From assembly GCF_015550425.1 (NCBI RefSeq), contig NZ_JADNAT010000008.1, forward strand, positions 101,631 to 165,630: DNA of 64,000 bases, given 5' to 3'. Positions 9,315-17,613 of this stretch are shown here, one piece after another. A model generated the notes under the pieces. The model had not been told where the DNA came from, made no database searches, and saw nothing but the letters and a program-made list of their open reading frames with translations. Within the stretch, counting starts at the first letter, position 1. Each line of letters starts with the position of its first letter. Source of the stretch: Clostridium sp. 1001275B_160808_H3 (GTDB taxonomy: Bacteria; Bacillota; Clostridia; Clostridiales; Clostridiaceae). Made by a program: the position numbers and the translations under genes.

Positions 9315-9346
9315 CAAAAAAAGTGGCACCTAAGTTAGATACCACT
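9315..9346 (-). terminator. Terminator of the flavoenzyme gene
   Basis: On the minus strand AGTGGTATCTAA pairs with TTAGGTGCCACT (two G-U pairs) followed by a run of seven T. Confidence 0.85.
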
Positions 9347-9360
9347 ACATATTTAATATA

Positions 9361-11301
9361 TTAAATTTTTCTTGCTACTTCAGATGCCTCTTCTATACAA
9401 TTAAGTGCTCTACGAGCTCTTACTGCATCACCAATTACATGATATGGTATATTATTTTCCTTACAGTAGTCAGATATTTCTTCAAAGTTACGAGATCTTG
9501 CTCCTATTGCAACTATAACTGAATCACATGGGACCTCTTTAATCTCTCCATTTTTATCTATAACTATTGATTTTTCCTTTATTTCAATACATTTTGCTTC
9601 TGTTATAGTTTTAATTCCTTCATGATATAGATTTTCTATAACACAAATCTTTCTTAATTGCCCTAAATCTTTTGCTACTTCATTAAGCATTTCTACTACG
9701 GTTATGTTATCAATATTTCCTGATAAGTATTCAGCAACCTCTAAGCCAACAAGCCCTCCCCCAATAACAACTGCATCTCCATTTACTTTTGATTTACCTG
9801 CAAGTATATCATGTGAGTTAGTTACATGAGGTAAATCTGCTCCTGGTACATTTAATTTTATTGGTTCTGCACCAGCTGCTATTATAACTTCGTCTGGATT
9901 TATTTCCTTAATTACCTCAGTAGTTACAGGTGTGGATAATCTTATTTCAACACCCTTTCTCTTAGCCATTTCTCCCATTGCAATAGCAGCTTCCTTCATT
10001 TCTTCTTTCCTTGGTGCTGCGCCAGCAAGAACAAATTGTCCACCTAATGAATTAGATGCTTCACATAAAATTGGATTATGTCCTCTATCTTTTAACTCTA
10101 TAGCTGCTTCTAGTCCAGCTACTCCTCCACCAACTATTAATACGTTTTTAGGGTTTTCTGCTTTTTTAATAACGAATTCAGCTTCTCTGCCTAAAGCTGG
10201 GTTTCTCATACAAGTTATAAATGGTACATTTGGATCTGTAAATCCATCATAACAACCTTGGTTACACCCTACACAACGTATTATATCATCAACATTTCCA
10301 TTTTTAGCTTTATTACAGAATTCTGGATCAGCTAATTGAGCTCGTCCCATAACAACCATATCTGCTTTTCCACTTCTAATTATTTCATCTGCTTGCTCAG
10401 GATCATTAATTCTTCCAACAGCAACAGTAATCATTCCAGTTTCTTTCTTAATTCTTGCTGCATTTTCAACATTAAATCCTCTTGGTAGGTCAACTGGTGG
10501 CACTTCGTATTTTACAGCTGCGCTTGAAAAGTTTCCACGAGATACATCAAGTACATCTACTCCAGCCTCTTTAGCCCATTTACAAAATTGAATAACTTCT
10601 TCTATAGTAAGTCCATCTTCTACGCAATCATCATGAGCATCTATTCTCATAAATAAAGGCATATCTTCTGGTATGTTTTCTCTAATGGATTTTATGCATT
10701 CTAATAAAAATCTAGCACGATTTTCTAAGCTTCCACCATATTCATCAGTTCTTTTATTAAAAGCCTTACTTAAGAATGAGTGTGGTGTATAATTATGCCC
10801 AGCATGAAATTCCACTGTATCATACCCTGCTTCAACAGCACGTCTAGCACCTTCTCCAAATGCCTTGACAGCTTCATTTATTATTTCTTTACTTGCAGCC
10901 TTAATAACATAATCTGTTCCATCTACTTTAAAATCACTTGGTACAACTACCATTGCAGTTTGATCCCCAAATAATACAGCTGAACCGCCAAGCCATAATT
11001 GAACCCCAGCCATTGCTCCACCTTCATGTATTGCATCAGCAAGCTTTTTCAAACCTGGAATATATTTATCATCTGATATTGATAAAAAGTTCTTTGGTGC
11101 AGCTTTATCATATACAGAACATACTTCTGTGAAGTTTAATCCATTTCCTCCTATAGCTCTTGCAACATGATAATTTATAAGCTGATCAGTAACTTCCTTC
11201 TCATCCTTTACCATCTTTGTTCCCATTGCAGGAAATTCAATTCTATTTTTTATTTCCATTCCTCTGATTTTTATTGGACTAAAAAGATTATTAAATGCCA
11301 T
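9361..11301 (-). CDS. Old-yellow-enzyme/enoate-reductase-type NADH:flavin oxidoreductase
   Basis: 646 residues. Residues 1-330 form an FMN-binding TIM barrel with VEFHAGHNYTPHSFLS around the active-site His and SRGNFSS later. Cys343, Cys346, Cys350 and Cys364 (CVGCNQGC ... C) bind a [4Fe-4S] cluster. Residues 386-646 contain an FAD/NAD(P) module with GGGVAG (391-396) and a second dinucleotide motif VVIGGGLVGLEV. This is the three-cofactor layout of 2-enoate reductase, FldZ cinnamate reductase, BaiCD/BaiH and 2,4-dienoyl-CoA reductase. It likely reduces an alpha,beta-unsaturated acid or ketone with NADH; the substrate cannot be read from sequence. The TetR gene just upstream is its probable regulator. 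Confidence 0.9.
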   Translation of the reverse strand: MAFNNLFSPIKIRGMEIKNRIEFPAMGTKMVKDEKEVTDQLINYHVARAIGGNGLNFTEVCSVYDKAAPKNFLSISDDKYIPGLKKLADAIHEGGAMAGVQLWLGGSAVLFGDQTAMVVVPSDFKVDGTDYVIKAASKEIINEAVKAFGEGARRAVEAGYDTVEFHAGHNYTPHSFLSKAFNKRTDEYGGSLENRARFLLECIKSIRENIPEDMPLFMRIDAHDDCVEDGLTIEEVIQFCKWAKEAGVDVLDVSRGNFSSAAVKYEVPPVDLPRGFNVENAARIKKETGMITVAVGRINDPEQADEIIRSGKADMVVMGRAQLADPEFCNKAKNGNVDDIIRCVGCNQGCYDGFTDPNVPFITCMRNPALGREAEFVIKKAENPKNVLIVGGGVAGLEAAIELKDRGHNPILCEASNSLGGQFVLAGAAPRKEEMKEAAIAMGEMAKRKGVEIRLSTPVTTEVIKEINPDEVIIAAGAEPIKLNVPGADLPHVTNSHDILAGKSKVNGDAVVIGGGLVGLEVAEYLSGNIDNITVVEMLNEVAKDLGQLRKICVIENLYHEGIKTITEAKCIEIKEKSIVIDKNGEIKEVPCDSVIVAIGARSRNFEEISDYCKENNIPYHVIGDAVRARRALNCIEEASEVARKI

Positions 11302-11345
11302 TTCACTACCTCCAAAATTTAAATTTCAATATTTCTCCCACCTTC

Positions 11346-11374
11346 ATTATATGACTTTGTTAAATTTAAATCAA
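11346..11374 (-). promoter_or_regulatory. Promoter of the enoate-reductase-type gene
   Basis: TTGATT (11374-11369) and a perfect TATAAT (11351-11346) with 17-base spacing, about 45 bases upstream of the start codon. Confidence 0.75.
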
Positions 11375-11405
11375 TATGTTTCAAACATTTTGTTTTAAAT
11401 TTAAC
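11359..11405. promoter_or_regulatory. Nested inverted repeats, candidate TetR operator
   Basis: Outer arms GTTAAATTTAAA (11359-11370) and TTTAAATTTAAC (11394-11405) enclose a perfect inner palindrome ATGTTTCAAACAT (11376-11388) that abuts the -35 box. The position suits a TetR-family repressor encoded by the next gene upstream. Confidence 0.5.
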
Positions 11406-11407
11406 AA

Positions 11408-11441
11408 AAAAATTATCTCATTTCATCAATGAGATAATTTC
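11408..11441 (-). terminator. Terminator of the TetR gene
   Basis: Arms AAATTATCTCA and TGAGATAATTT form an 11-bp stem with T/A runs at both ends, separating the TetR and flavoenzyme transcripts. Confidence 0.8.
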
Positions 11442-11456
11442 CCCTATGTCTATAGT

Positions 11457-12044
11457 TTACTTATGTTCTTTTAACATTCTAATTATGTACTTTATATATT
11501 TAAACCTTGATTCTATATTATCTGATATTTCTTTATCAAAAAGTTCATGGCTTTCACTCATAAATGGATATATAATAGACGAAATAAATATAGCCCTTTT
11601 ATATTTAACTTCCTCACCCTTGCAATTTAAAACTTCTATCAATATACTATCTAATTTTTTATTTGCTTCTCTTGTATTTTCAATTATTTTTATATCCATC
11701 TCATCTTTTTCTTTTGAATCAGTTGCCTCTTTATTCATAACAAGCACACCTGGGTATCTTAATGAATATTCTATAATTTCATTAGCACATCTAATAATTC
11801 TCTCTTCATTACTTAACTCTTCATCATCTAAGGGTGAATATGCCTGAGTAATATTATCTATATAAAATTGTTTAACATATTTCAGCATATTATCCTTACT
11901 ACCAAAATAATAATTTATTGCACTTACATTTACTCCAGCTTCCTTCACTATTGTTCTAATTGAAACATTCGTTGATCCATTTTTTCCAAAAAGATATAAT
12001 GCCTTATCAAGAATTTTTTCTTCTATCCCCTTTAGTTCCTTCAT
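11457..12044 (-). CDS. TetR/AcrR-family transcriptional regulator
   Basis: 195 residues. The N-terminal helix-turn-helix is clear: ILDKALYLFGKNGSTNVSIRTIVKEAGVN followed by VSAINYYFGSKDNMLKYV (about 10-60), the TetR signature. The C-terminal two thirds are helical and diverged, as expected for the ligand pocket. It has its own terminator and is read toward the enoate-reductase-type gene, whose promoter carries nested palindromes. It is most simply a substrate-responsive repressor of that gene; this pairing rests on position and operator-like sequence. Confidence 0.9.
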   Translation of the reverse strand: MKELKGIEEKILDKALYLFGKNGSTNVSIRTIVKEAGVNVSAINYYFGSKDNMLKYVKQFYIDNITQAYSPLDDEELSNEERIIRCANEIIEYSLRYPGVLVMNKEATDSKEKDEMDIKIIENTREANKKLDSILIEVLNCKGEEVKYKRAIFISSIIYPFMSESHELFDKEISDNIESRFKYIKYIIRMLKEHK

Positions 12045-12164
12045 ATCTTCACTCCCAATCCATTTTAATTTTATACTTTTATTTAAAATATAAAATTCTT
12101 ATATTATATAAATCAAATTAAAAATATTATATCAATTAACTATTTATATATCAAAATTTTTAAG

Positions 12165-12216
12165 TGCTTTCTCGATGAATAATTTTTATAAATTATTCAT
12201 CTCTTACTTGAAAGCA
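12165..12216. repeat. Long interrupted hairpin
   Basis: Inner arms GATGAATAATTT (12174-12185) and AAATTATTCATC (12190-12201) plus outer arms TGCTTTC (12165-12171) and GAAAGCA (12210-12216). It lacks the usual adjacent T-run, so it may be a structured RNA or an operator rather than a simple terminator. Confidence 0.5.
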
Positions 12217-12318
12217 AGCCAAATAGATTAAGTTATTTCATTTGTATCGCAACTGAAAACTATGCTTCAATTTAAAATTACTACGGTACTTTTACAATTC
12301 TAAATTAAATAATATAGC

Positions 12319-12359
12319 ACAAGAAAAACTTGATATTCTTATTACTAAGCTTTTCTTGT
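12319..12359 (-). terminator. Terminator of the Crp/Fnr gene
   Basis: ACAAGAAAAACTT pairs with AAGCTTTTCTTGT (one mismatch), about 50 bases past the stop of the regulator gene. Confidence 0.75.
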
Positions 12360-12411
12360 TTATATATTTAAGCTTATACCCTAAATACAATTAAACTTAC
12401 TTTATAAAGTA

Positions 12412-13101
12412 TTATAATGATTTTATAAACATACTCTTTGATAATTCTCTAAGCCTTTTTTCATCTAAAATGTATATTTTTTTATTATCACATCTTATAA
12501 TCGATTTTAATTCTAACTCTTTAAAAGTCCTATTTAAATGTCTATAAGTTGTACCCAAGAACTGTGAAATTTCTAGAAAAGATGAATTTAAAATTATATA
12601 ATCTTTATCTTTAATATGCTCAACTAAATATGTTGCCAGTCTATTTATAAGTGGATATACAAAATTATATGAACTATTATTGATAGTTGCATAAAGTTTG
12701 TCACTTAAAGAATCTGCTAGATGCCTTACAAATTTAATATTTCCCATAAACTTCTTTCTAAGTATATCTGCTGGTACTGCTATTAAATATGCATGATCTA
12801 TAGCATTAATATTACAAAGTATCTTAGTATTTTTTAATAATTCTATGTCTCCTATTGAATTAAAGCTACTATAAAATTTTAAAAACATTGATTTACCATT
12901 TTCAAAAAGATAAGATACCTTTATCTTACCATCTACAAGTAAATAATAATATTCAAGATCATCTTCTGCTCGCAATATATATTCTTCATTCTCAAAAAGA
13001 TGAAGCTGAACGTATTCTATAATTTCTTCATCTAATATATTTTTTATACTATGTTTGTTTATATAATATTTCAAAAGATTTTTATCTGATATTTTTCTCA
13101 T
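12412..13101 (-). CDS. Crp/Fnr-family transcriptional regulator
   Basis: About 229 residues from the ATG at 13101, which has AGGAG five to nine bases upstream; an in-frame ATG at 13128 lies within a palindrome and is unlikely. Residues about 15-125 form a cyclic-nucleotide-binding-type beta roll (for example YYYLLVDGKIKVSYLFENGKSMFLKFY); the C-terminal winged helix contains SFLEISQFLGTTYRHLNRTFKELE (about 175-200). No Fe-S cysteines of the FNR type are visible. It resembles YeiL-like members. It is a single gene; a palindrome covers its leader and may mediate autoregulation. Confidence 0.88.
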   Translation of the reverse strand: MRKISDKNLLKYYINKHSIKNILDEEIIEYVQLHLFENEEYILRAEDDLEYYYLLVDGKIKVSYLFENGKSMFLKFYSSFNSIGDIELLKNTKILCNINAIDHAYLIAVPADILRKKFMGNIKFVRHLADSLSDKLYATINNSSYNFVYPLINRLATYLVEHIKDKDYIILNSSFLEISQFLGTTYRHLNRTFKELELKSIIRCDNKKIYILDEKRLRELSKSMFIKSL

Positions 13102-13114
13102 AATTTCTCCTATA

Positions 13115-13128
13115 ATGACATATGTCAT
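13115..13128. promoter_or_regulatory. Perfect 14-bp palindrome upstream of the Crp/Fnr gene
   Basis: ATGACATATGTCAT is self-complementary and ends about 14 bases before the start codon. Its TGACA/TGTCA halves are Crp/Fnr-like, so it is a plausible autoregulatory operator. Confidence 0.45.
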
Positions 13129-13329
13129 GTCGTAACCAATATAAATATTGTAGTTTAATTATAAAAGATTGTAAATTTTAAAATTATATTATATATACTT
13201 TAATTAATAACCAAAATAATTAGTATTAGTGGTATATTATTAAATATTATCTTTATTTAAATTGAATGGCGTAATTATAAAATTATATGCTATATTTTAA
13301 TTATGTAAATGAATACTTGGAGGATTTTT

Positions 13330-14019
13330 ATGAAATATGAAGTTATATTATTCGATGCAGATGAAACATTATTTGATTTTAAAAAGTCTGAAAAATATGC
13401 TTTTGAACAAGCAATTTTAGAATTTAATATAGATTATAGAGAAGATTATCACCTAAAAATTTATTCTGATATCAACGCTGCTATTTGGAAGGAATTTGAG
13501 TGTGGTCTTATTACCCAAGAAAAGTTAAAGGTTGAGAGATTTAGAAGATTATCTAACAAACTAAAAATAAAATTTGATGAAATTGCATTTTCTAAATCGT
13601 ATTTAAAACATTTATCTCATTCATCATTCCTATATGGTAAAAGTGCCAACATTATAGAAACATTAAGCAAAAATTATAAACTAGCCATTATCACTAATGG
13701 TCTTTCTGATGTTCAAAGTAATAGAATAAGAAAATCTAGTATAGCTAAATACTTTGATGACATTGTAATATCAGAAGAAGTAGGTATATCAAAACCAACT
13801 CCTAAAATATTTGAAATTACTTTGAATAATTTAAATTATAATGATAAAAGTAAAGTCTTAATGGTAGGTGATAGTCTAACATCAGATATTCAAGGTGGAG
13901 TGAACTTTGGAATAGATACATGTTGGTACAACCCTAATAAAATTTTAAACAAAACTACACTTAAACCTACTTATGAAATCTCTGAATTATTAGACCTTTA
14001 TGAAGTTTTAGGAAAATAA
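13330..14019 (+). CDS. YjjG-family HAD pyrimidine nucleotidase
   Basis: About 229 residues from the ATG at 13330, placed six bases after GGAGG; the ATG at 13309 precedes that ribosome site. HAD motifs are complete: ILFDADETLFDF (nucleophile Asp9 and Asp11), motif II IITNGLSDVQ, motif III Lys in SKPTPKIFE, motif IV VLMVGDSLTSDIQGG. The DADETLFDF form and the all-alpha C1 cap fit YjjG/YfnB, house-cleaning 5'-nucleotidases that remove non-canonical pyrimidine nucleotides. It is monocistronic. The exact substrate is family-level inference. Confidence 0.88.
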   Translation: MKYEVILFDADETLFDFKKSEKYAFEQAILEFNIDYREDYHLKIYSDINAAIWKEFECGLITQEKLKVERFRRLSNKLKIKFDEIAFSKSYLKHLSHSSFLYGKSANIIETLSKNYKLAIITNGLSDVQSNRIRKSSIAKYFDDIVISEEVGISKPTPKIFEITLNNLNYNDKSKVLMVGDSLTSDIQGGVNFGIDTCWYNPNKILNKTTLKPTYEISELLDLYEVLGK

Positions 14020-14020
14020 A

Positions 14021-14046
14021 AACATATAAAAGTCTTATATTTTTAT
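14021..14046 (+). terminator. Weak terminator after the YjjG-like gene
   Basis: ACATATAAAA and TTTTTATGT form a short AT-only stem directly after the stop. Support is modest. Confidence 0.4.
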
Positions 14047-14158
14047 GTATATATCAAATCTCATTTAAGTTAGTGTACTATGATGACTAATGTTACTCTT
14101 AGTATATATTTATTTTTTTATGAAATAATAACTAGGAATAAATCTTAGGAGGATATTT

Positions 14159-14809
14159 ATGAAAATTTTACTTTTATCACTATTAATATCAACATCACTT
14201 ACAAACGCTAGCTTAGTTTCACCAATTCAATATGTTTCTAGTGCTATTAATAGTTCCAACACTATTGAAGTAAAACAAGGATATAATGAAGAATATCAAA
14301 CTATATTTAAAAATATGATGAATGCTATGAATGCTGCTCCTAATACTGGGAATGTTAATTTAGACTTTGTCTTAGAAATGATACCTCATCATGAGGGTGG
14401 CATAAATATGGCAAAAGCAATCGTTAAATTTAGTTCTAACCCAGAAGTTAAGAAAATTGCTGAAAATATCATTACTTCTCAAGAAGCTCAAATTCCAATT
14501 ATGCAAGAGCTAAAAGCTAAATTTGAAAAAGAGAAACCTTCAAGCAAAGCGAACTCTGAGAAATATCTAGAAGAATATAATAAAGTGAAGGATAAGATGT
14601 TTAAGGAAATGCAAGATGTTGAAATAACCAACGATATTAATGCTAACTTTCTTCAAGAAATGATATATCACCATGAAGGGGCTATTGGCATTGCAAAAGA
14701 TGTTTTAAAATATACAAAAGATCCTGAACTTAGAAAACTAGCTGAAAATATTGTAACTACACAAAGTAAAGGTGTTGAAGAAATGACAGCACTATTAAAA
14801 AAGTTTTAG
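14159..14809 (+). CDS. Secreted DUF305 protein (two half-repeats)
   Basis: 216 residues with an N-terminal signal peptide (ILLLSLLISTSLTNA then SLVS). The mature part contains two DUF305 units, each with the hallmark Met-x-x-His-His-x-Gly motif: EMIPHHEGGINMAK (His77/His78) and EMIYHHEGAIGIAK (His171/His172). Each is followed by a helix with AENI(I/V)T(S/T)Q. DUF305 is a ferritin-like helical fold often linked to metal, especially copper, handling at the cell surface; function here is unproven. A strong ribosome site GGAGGAT precedes the ATG, and a long terminator follows the stop. Confidence 0.88.
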   Translation: MKILLLSLLISTSLTNASLVSPIQYVSSAINSSNTIEVKQGYNEEYQTIFKNMMNAMNAAPNTGNVNLDFVLEMIPHHEGGINMAKAIVKFSSNPEVKKIAENIITSQEAQIPIMQELKAKFEKEKPSSKANSEKYLEEYNKVKDKMFKEMQDVEITNDINANFLQEMIYHHEGAIGIAKDVLKYTKDPELRKLAENIVTTQSKGVEEMTALLKKF

Positions 14810-14825
14810 GAATATTTGTTTTAAG

Positions 14826-14869
14826 AAATAGTAGATAAAATTGTGTTTAAACAATTTTATCTACTATTT
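14826..14869. terminator. Bidirectional terminator, convergent genes
   Basis: A perfect 19-bp stem, arms AAATAGTAGATAAAATTGT and its complement, with a six-base loop. It serves the DUF305 gene and the convergent serine hydrolase gene. Confidence 0.9.
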
Positions 14870-14871
14870 TG

Positions 14872-16044
14872 TTATTCTAAAGTTGCATAAGTAGCCATTC
14901 TAAGCTTTCTAACAACTGGGGTAACTCCTGAATCACATCTTTGAATAAAATACATAAACACTATATTTTCCTTTTGATCCATAATAACATAGTTACCTGT
15001 CCATCCATCCCATCCAAATTCACCAAGACTTGCATTAGTAGCCGCTTCCTCTTTATCTATTAAAATACGCATTAAGGAACCATAACCATATCCCCTTACC
15101 CCATCACCTTGATAATTAACCTTTTGCTCTGAAGTCAATTTATCTTGTGCCATAAACTCTATTGTTTTACGTCCTAATATACGTTTTCCGTTATATACAC
15201 CTTTATTAACCATCATCATAGCAAAATGGCTGTAATCATCAATAGTTGATACAAGTCCTGCTCCACCAGATTCAAATTCTACATCTTCTCCATAATACTC
15301 ACCTAAATGACTAATATTAAATACGGAAAGTTCTCCTACTTCTTCATCCCATTTATAATTTTTTGCAAAACGATTTAGCTTATCTTTTGGTACAAAGAAA
15401 CCTGTGTCCATCATATCTAATGGATTAAATAATTCTTCCTTCAAAAACTGTCCGTATTTCTTACCTGATACTACTTCTATTATTCCTCCTAATATATCCG
15501 CAGATAATCCATACATCCACTTTTCTCCTGGATGAAATAATAAAGGAACCTTTGCAATAGCTTTTATATATTCCATAGTATCAGGAGAATCTCCTCTTTT
15601 TCTTCTTTCTATGAAACCAGTAAATAATTTTTTCATTTGCCTTCCTGGTTCATGATTTTCATCTGGATATGGAATTCCAGAAGTCATATTAAGTAAGTCT
15701 TGAATGTTAACCTCTCTTTTTACAGGAACTAATTTCCCATCTGAAGTATATACCACTTGATTTAAAAACTCAGGTATGTACTTGCTTACAGGGTCCCACA
15801 AATCAATTTCTCCTCGTTCTACTAAAATCATTGTAGCTACTGCAGTAATTGGCTTAGTCATAGAATACATTCTAAAAATTGTATCTCTCTTCATTTGAAT
15901 TTTATTTTCCTTATCAGCATATCCAAATGTGTTATGATACATCTCATTGCCATTATGTATAACCAATACATTTGCTCCAACAACATTTCCACTATCTACT
16001 TCATCTTTGATTAACTTATCCATGGTATCTTTATATGAAAACAT
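14872..16044 (-). CDS. Serine hydrolase of the class C beta-lactamase/EstB family
   Basis: 390 residues with no signal peptide. The nucleophile motif SMTK (Ser61, Lys64) follows FRMY, and Tyr178 in WMYGLSADILGG is the YxS-type general base of family VIII esterases and DD-peptidase-like proteins. A late GWDGWTGNYVI segment occupies the third-motif region. The family includes esterases, D-aminopeptidases and peptidoglycan hydrolases; true beta-lactamase activity is unlikely for a cytosolic, unsecreted protein. GGGAGAG lies just upstream of the ATG. It is monocistronic. Confidence 0.85.
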   Translation of the reverse strand: MFSYKDTMDKLIKDEVDSGNVVGANVLVIHNGNEMYHNTFGYADKENKIQMKRDTIFRMYSMTKPITAVATMILVERGEIDLWDPVSKYIPEFLNQVVYTSDGKLVPVKREVNIQDLLNMTSGIPYPDENHEPGRQMKKLFTGFIERRKRGDSPDTMEYIKAIAKVPLLFHPGEKWMYGLSADILGGIIEVVSGKKYGQFLKEELFNPLDMMDTGFFVPKDKLNRFAKNYKWDEEVGELSVFNISHLGEYYGEDVEFESGGAGLVSTIDDYSHFAMMMVNKGVYNGKRILGRKTIEFMAQDKLTSEQKVNYQGDGVRGYGYGSLMRILIDKEEAATNASLGEFGWDGWTGNYVIMDQKENIVFMYFIQRCDSGVTPVVRKLRMATYATLE

Positions 16045-16100
16045 AAAATCTCTCCCTTTATAGCATTTATTAATCTATCTTTTATTAAGTTAAAAATAAA

Positions 16101-16133
16101 TATCCTATAGACCATTTTATAATCTATAGGATA
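16101..16133 (-). terminator. Terminator of the PH-like/sigma operon
   Basis: TATCCTATAG and CTATAGGATA form a 10-bp stem about 30 bases past the sigma gene stop. Confidence 0.75.
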
Positions 16134-16164
16134 AGTTATTAACCTAAAATATTTAACTACTTTA

Positions 16165-16707
16165 TCATAAATTTTTATACTCTTTATCAATATTATTTCT
16201 AATTTTTTCTCTTCCTCTAGCTATTCTTTTATAAATTAAATCTTTACTTAACCCCAAATCTCCTGATATTTTTTCCACTGTCTCATCAAGTAAATATCTT
16301 TTTATAAAGATATTTTTATCTTCTTCTTTTAAACTCTTTAATAAATGAAAAAATCCATCATTATCTAGTTCTAAGCTATCTTCAAAAGAACCCTCTACTA
16401 ACTCTTCTTTAATTTCTAATGATATATTGCTTTTCTTAATTATTCTTTTATAATCAATAGCCTTATATTTAGCTACTGATATTAAAAAATTTCTTAAACT
16501 TCCCTTTTCACTATCATAGCAATCTAAATTTCTCCAAAGACTTATTAAAATATCATTAAAGCATTCATCTATTTCATTCATTTCTACATAACTATTTAAT
16601 ATCTTATTTATTACTCCATAAATTAATTTTCCATAAGTGTTTATTAGCTCAGTTAAGGCTTTTTCATCTTTGTTTATTATACCTAAAACAATATCTGTAT
16701 CATTCAA
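16165..16707 (-). CDS. ECF-type RNA polymerase sigma factor
   Basis: 180 residues. Region 2 spans about 20-90 (LINTYGKLIYGVINKIL, then ISLWRNLDCYD and LISVAKYKAIDYKR), and region 4 about 125-172 (DETVEKISGDLGLSKDLIYKRIARGREKI), typical of ECF factors. It is the second gene after a PH-like membrane protein, 22 bases downstream, an order opposite to most sigma/anti-sigma pairs. A GGAGGAC ribosome site is slightly far from the ATG (about 12 bases). Targets are unknown. Confidence 0.88.
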   Translation of the reverse strand: MNDTDIVLGIINKDEKALTELINTYGKLIYGVINKILNSYVEMNEIDECFNDILISLWRNLDCYDSEKGSLRNFLISVAKYKAIDYKRIIKKSNISLEIKEELVEGSFEDSLELDNDGFFHLLKSLKEEDKNIFIKRYLLDETVEKISGDLGLSKDLIYKRIARGREKIRNNIDKEYKNL

Positions 16708-16729
16708 ACTAATGTCCTCCTACCAAAAA

Positions 16730-17494
16730 TTAATTTATACTCGAAAGATATTCGTGTATTTCTTTATAATCCGTATTTCTAATTAATAAATCATAAAATT
16801 TTCCATCACTTAATTCGATTAATAATTCTGTGTTAAGACTTCGCCTTGTAGTAAAGAAATATAAAAAAGCTATAATAGAAATCATGAATATAGTTATCCT
16901 TATAAAGTTAGATTTATCTGAAAGTATATAAGCAAATTTGGAAAATACATTTGATATTAAATATGCACAAAATACTTGGAATAGAAATTTTAGAACAACT
17001 TTAAATCGCTTTGATTTATATCTCTTTAAGTCTAAAAGTATTTTAAATCTATATTTTTTCTTTATCTCTTCTCCCATATCTATCTGTTTAATATCTTCTC
17101 TATTATATATCTTAACTCCTTGCATACTATTATGATAATTTGCATTCACTATTATAATTCTTTTGTTTGTACAAAAAATTAATCTATTAAAAGAGTAGCC
17201 ATCACCAGTCATAAATGGAATTGGCATAACAACATTAACCGCTGTTGCTGCCATAAGCATATCAATATCCGTTCCCTTTATCACTTTTTCTACAACTTCA
17301 TCTTTCTCTAAAATATTTTCCTCAACATAAATCCCAACTTCTCTAAGCTTATTCTTAGCAAGTTTTGTTCTAATATCACTCGTTATTTTACTTAATTTCC
17401 CATTTTCTATATCTGCAAAATTCATATACTCATTAATTTCTTCTTCTTTATAGTTAATTCCATTAAACTCCCTAAATATTTCCTTTTCCCTCAT
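16730..17494 (-). CDS. PH-like domain membrane protein, possible sigma-factor regulator
   Basis: 254 residues from the ATG at 17494, preceded by AGGAG eight bases upstream; an earlier in-frame Met lies before any ribosome site. The N-terminal 90 residues are charged and helical. Residues about 100-165 (NRLIFCTNKRIIIVNA ... VKIYNREDIKQIDMG) resemble a bacterial PH-like beta domain. Two hydrophobic segments follow (about 173-192 and 200-217, FIRITIFMISIIAFLYFF). It probably sits in the membrane and, from its gene order, may control the sigma factor encoded just after it. I do not recognise a named family. Confidence 0.65.
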   Translation of the reverse strand: MREKEIFREFNGINYKEEEINEYMNFADIENGKLSKITSDIRTKLAKNKLREVGIYVEENILEKDEVVEKVIKGTDIDMLMAATAVNVVMPIPFMTGDGYSFNRLIFCTNKRIIIVNANYHNSMQGVKIYNREDIKQIDMGEEIKKKYRFKILLDLKRYKSKRFKVVLKFLFQVFCAYLISNVFSKFAYILSDKSNFIRITIFMISIIAFLYFFTTRRSLNTELLIELSDGKFYDLLIRNTDYKEIHEYLSSIN

Positions 17495-17590
17495 AAGAAA
17501 CACTCCTATTTTTTTATTTATACTATATACGCAATTTAAGTGTTCATTTTGGACAAAATTTACAAAAACTCCTCTATTAAATTTTCTAAA

Positions 17591-17613
17591 GGGTATCACG
17601 AAACGTGATACCC
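17591..17613. repeat. Palindrome related to the one at 2444-2466
   Basis: A perfect 10-bp stem GGGTATCACG / CGTGATACCC around an AAA loop. It has the same stem length, loop and CGAAACG core as the palindrome at 2444-2466. It starts a run of five hairpins ending at 17796. Confidence 0.8.

Larger units (their letters stand above)
12045..12411. other. Gene-free spacer with two hairpins
   Basis: About 365 bases without a credible ORF. It contains a long imperfect hairpin (12165-12216) and, nearer the Crp/Fnr gene, a terminator at 12319-12359. The rest is AT-rich upstream sequence of the TetR gene. Confidence 0.6.

Noticed and set aside
14872..16044. A true beta-lactamase resistance gene
   Set aside because: There is no signal peptide and the motifs (SMTK, YGLS) fit the broad esterase/peptidase family; resistance cannot be claimed.
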